Source: Paragonimus skrjabini miyazakii
Lineage: Eukaryota > Platyhelminthes > Trematoda > Plagiorchiida > Troglotrematidae
Assembly: GCA_014338405.1 (NCBI GenBank)
Contig: JTDE01000032.1
Location: 442,727-506,726 of the forward strand
DNA: 64,000 bases
Direction: 5' to 3'
The notes under the pieces were generated by a model. It made no database searches, was not told where the DNA came from, and worked only from the letters and a program-made list of their open reading frames with translations. Each line of letters starts with the position of its first letter. Position 1 is the stretch's first letter. This document shows positions 61,836 through 64,000 of the stretch, in pieces. The translations under genes and the position numbers were made by a program.

Positions 61836-62299
61836 ACTTATACCAACCAAACACCCTACTGCTCACCAGTGATTATTTATATATTTGGCTTACATATGCT
61901 GCTTGGTGAATTTGCTCGCCAATGCCGTATTGATCAGACGACCAAGAAGTTCGGTCAGGATGCACGAACTTACGAAAATGTCACTGACTTGATACGTCTT
62001 TCGATACGACGTCGCATCACAGAGGTAGATGTCCCAGTAGTTAAGTGTCAGACTCACAACGGAGCAGTTGTGAGTTTCCAATCTAATTCAGACAATCAGA
62101 GAGGCCACATGTGATTTAGACATATGCCGTTTAATTCCATGTGAGATTAGACGGAAGACGTGGATTACAACGTTGCCGTTTTCAGGTGAACATCGAATAG
62201 TTTGCATAACTCACCCAGAAATATTCTGTTTGAGAAACGTTGTGGGAGTATTGGCAATGCGTAATTGTTAGTATCGTCCAAGTTATTGATTACAAAACC

Positions 62300-62495
62300 A
62301 GTGGTAAACACGGTTGCCTCATGAACAGCGTGGTCGTGGTTCTAGTCCCGGCAGTGGCGAGGATATGCACTACTGATGAGTTCTAATGAGAGCGAAACTC
62401 GAGTCTAGTGCTTCTTTTCGAAAGGGGGCGACGGGAATGTCTGTGGGAATGCAACAGCTGCGATCAATTGTGGGTGATGTTCAAATTGAAGATTA
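62300..62495 (+). repeat. tRNA-derived SINE, head-truncated
   Basis: Starts at gtggtaaacacggttgcctc (inside the A box), has an intact B box GGTTCTAGTCC at 62338-62348, and runs to the tail gtgggtgatgttcaaattga. It is shared with copy A, where its head falls in the N gap, so it predates the duplication. Confidence 0.65.
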
Positions 62496-62703
62496 CAAAA
62501 CCATCAGCTTCTCAAGAGACTCCGTTTCTCCAATTGTACAACGATTGCACAGAGTCAAATGGCAACGGACAACTTTGCACATGCTTCAAGACTGCACCAC
62601 TACCGATTCAGTAAGACTCAGACAATATTCTACACGAATTGTGATTTCCTTCCATTACCAAATGAACAAGGGGATGGAGAATCAACGAGGGATTGTTCAC
62701 TGA
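62386..62703 (+). CDS. Repeat-borne ORF headed by SINE sequence, copy B
   Basis: 105-codon frame whose first 35 or so codons are SINE body and tail (MRAKLESSASFRKGAT...) and the rest unit-specific (FSRDSVSPIVQRLHRVKWQR...). It is nearly identical to 45070-45336. No recognised domain. Confidence 0.2.
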   Translation: MRAKLESSASFRKGATGMSVGMQQLRSIVGDVQIEDYKTISFSRDSVSPIVQRLHRVKWQRTTLHMLQDCTTTDSVRLRQYSTRIVISFHYQMNKGMENQRGIVH

Positions 62704-63604
62704 GCACAGTTCGGATGAGAAAAATATGAAAGTAAGGTGCAGTCACCATGTGTGTTGCAATTTGGAATGAAACCACGTGTCAGTAACGAGAGAATATTAC
62801 CGATTATGGTTGTCTAAATGAACCCTGGTATGGGTTGAAACAACTTAATGGAGACAGCCGATATATTTGTAAAACTGACGTTTTAATCTGTGATTGCCGT
62901 TGAACAGCGTAATCCGTCTGGAGGTGTGGTTTTACAATATTTGAGAAGACCGAATGAAACCCTGTAATCAAAGGGAGTGGGACAACAAGCGATGATTGCT
63001 ACGGGTAGGTTCCGACGAAGCAGATAACAAAAATTCGATTTATCCTGAAAAACCAGGAGATAAACTACCTGTAATTTTTACGATTGCCTCAATAAAAGTA
63101 ATCGGATTCTTTATGTGCCCTAATCGTTATAGCTTATTATGGACGGAAATGCCCGTTAGTTGGACACATCTGTAACAGTTTGATTGCTCCAAAGAGGGCA
63201 ATAATTTTGTTGTTGATGATGAGCGTGATTTACACCGATATTAATGACGGGATATTCCGAAGAAAACGGTGTGTTTCCTCTAACACACTTAATATATTGG
63301 TTCACAAGTCGCATAGGGATCATTGGTATCATTTTAATTAAGTTCACCGGTCACAGTTCATAGTACCCAGAACAAATTTTCCCTGTTCAGTCTTCGCTAG
63401 ACTTGCTGTTGTCACGTAATTCGATTTTTACAACATAAACTACCCAATTAATACCTCACGTGACGCTAGATTGAACCAAGTTTTTCGTAGAAATGAAACT
63501 GATCTGCCGGCCTGATTATAGTCTTTTAGAAAGTCAATCAATTGGTTGACTGTCAAACGCGAAAAATGAATGAAGACACGGAGCCCAATGGCCTAATTTG
63601 TCAG

Positions 63605-63884
63605 TAAGTTGAGGCGTAAATGGAAAGGTTTGGGCGACAGTATAGTGCAGTCTCAATTCTACAGAGTGCTTAAGCAATGGGCCATAGTACGTTATAACAT
63701 GATTGCTATGAGACGTCGTATTAACCATGTGGTGAAAGAAGGCGTATACGGCGACCGGATAATTTCCGGGCAGCTAGTACATACTTTTAACATAGATCCA
63801 GATCAGAATATGTTCAAATCCTTGTGTGGTAGGCAGTTTACGCGCATTGTCAATGGGATCAAGATTCCAGAGTCTTTGTCCTAG
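63605..63884 (+). CDS. Likely terminal exon of an unrecognised gene
   Basis: A 280-nt frame opens after cctaatttgtcag and ends in TAG at 63882-63884, giving 92 codons. It reads KLRRKWKGLGDSIVQSQFYR, MRRRINHVVKEGVYGDRIIS and NMFKSLCGRQFTRIVNGI. The composition is clearly more protein-like than its neighbours and the N-terminal part is basic. A fragment of a mobile element is also possible, as a dispersed repeat ends 0.3 kb upstream. No family recognised. Confidence 0.35.
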
Positions 63885-64000
63885 TACGCCCAATTGTGGT
63901 AACAGTTTGTTCCCGCTTATGAAAAGAAAGCATTGTGAAGAACTTTTCGAGAGGCACGTTCCCTTTCACTCCCATGGCAGTCCCATACTGTAACACCTAT

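Larger units (their letters stand above)
61975..63290 (+). repeat. Dispersed repeat unit, copy B
   Basis: Paralogue of 44650-47000 without the PLE fragment and SINE pair. It contains the hairpin ACTCACAAC-GGAGCA-GTTGTGAGT (62052-62075), an older SINE (62300-62495), the ORF ending at 62703, and a 3' part ending near gatattccgaagaaaacgg. A + frame at its 5' edge (61803-62114, with DQTTKKFGQDARTYENVTDL) looks coded but is unidentified. Confidence 0.6.

Overview
The window reads as nuclear DNA of an intron-rich invertebrate, most probably a flatworm (fluke or tapeworm). It has no operons or long uninterrupted genes. It is AT-rich and crowded with decayed retroelements: at least four Penelope-like element (PLE) bodies plus detached PLE ends, a tRNA-derived SINE family, a LINE, and two Tc1/mariner-IS630 type transposons. 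The few host-gene signals are short exons with good splice sites and introns of hundreds of bases to kilobases. The flatworm call is inferred from this mix and from possible very small exons; no marker gene settles it. Three N runs (100, 100 and 307 bases) show this is a scaffold.

Layout. 0-5 kb: a SINE remnant, a decayed DNA transposon (about 614-2200, +), a decayed PLE (about 2780-4570, +) and another SINE. 5-21 kb: mostly unremarkable DNA with two + strand gene ends (8583-8853 and 14206-16120), a PLE tail at 10.9-11.2 kb, a PLE terminal repeat at 17.3 kb and a minus-strand coding block at 20.7-21.07 kb. 23.5-31.1 kb: minus-strand exons, including six whose splice phases agree from 31119 down to a stop at 26932. 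31.8-37.5 kb: the same 2,775 bp written twice around a 100-N gap, very probably an unmerged contig overlap. 39.1-39.6 kb: the 3' end of a + strand gene with a transmembrane segment. 41.4-44.7 kb: two PLE copies tail to tail. 44.6-47 kb and 61.9-63.3 kb: two copies of a dispersed unit; the first carries later SINE and PLE insertions that the second lacks. 48.6-49.4 kb: minus-strand cysteine-rich exons with an EGF-like piece. 49.7-50.0 kb: a small inverted-repeat element with a tRNA-like end. 52-57 kb: an LTR-like GC-richer block, the second DNA transposon and a LINE. 57.68-60.47 kb: the best-preserved PLE, with inverted terminal repeats, RT, GIY-YIG domain and a 12-bp target-site duplication. 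63.6-63.9 kb: a likely terminal exon.

No host gene could be named from its sequence. Exon calls rest on acceptor/donor motifs, open frame and phase agreement, read by eye; they need transcript or homology support. The most interesting items are the PLE terminal repeats carrying a hammerhead-core-like motif with compensating changes, the tRNA-like inverted-repeat element, the SINE-headed ORF shared by the two dispersed units, and the candidate micro-exons.
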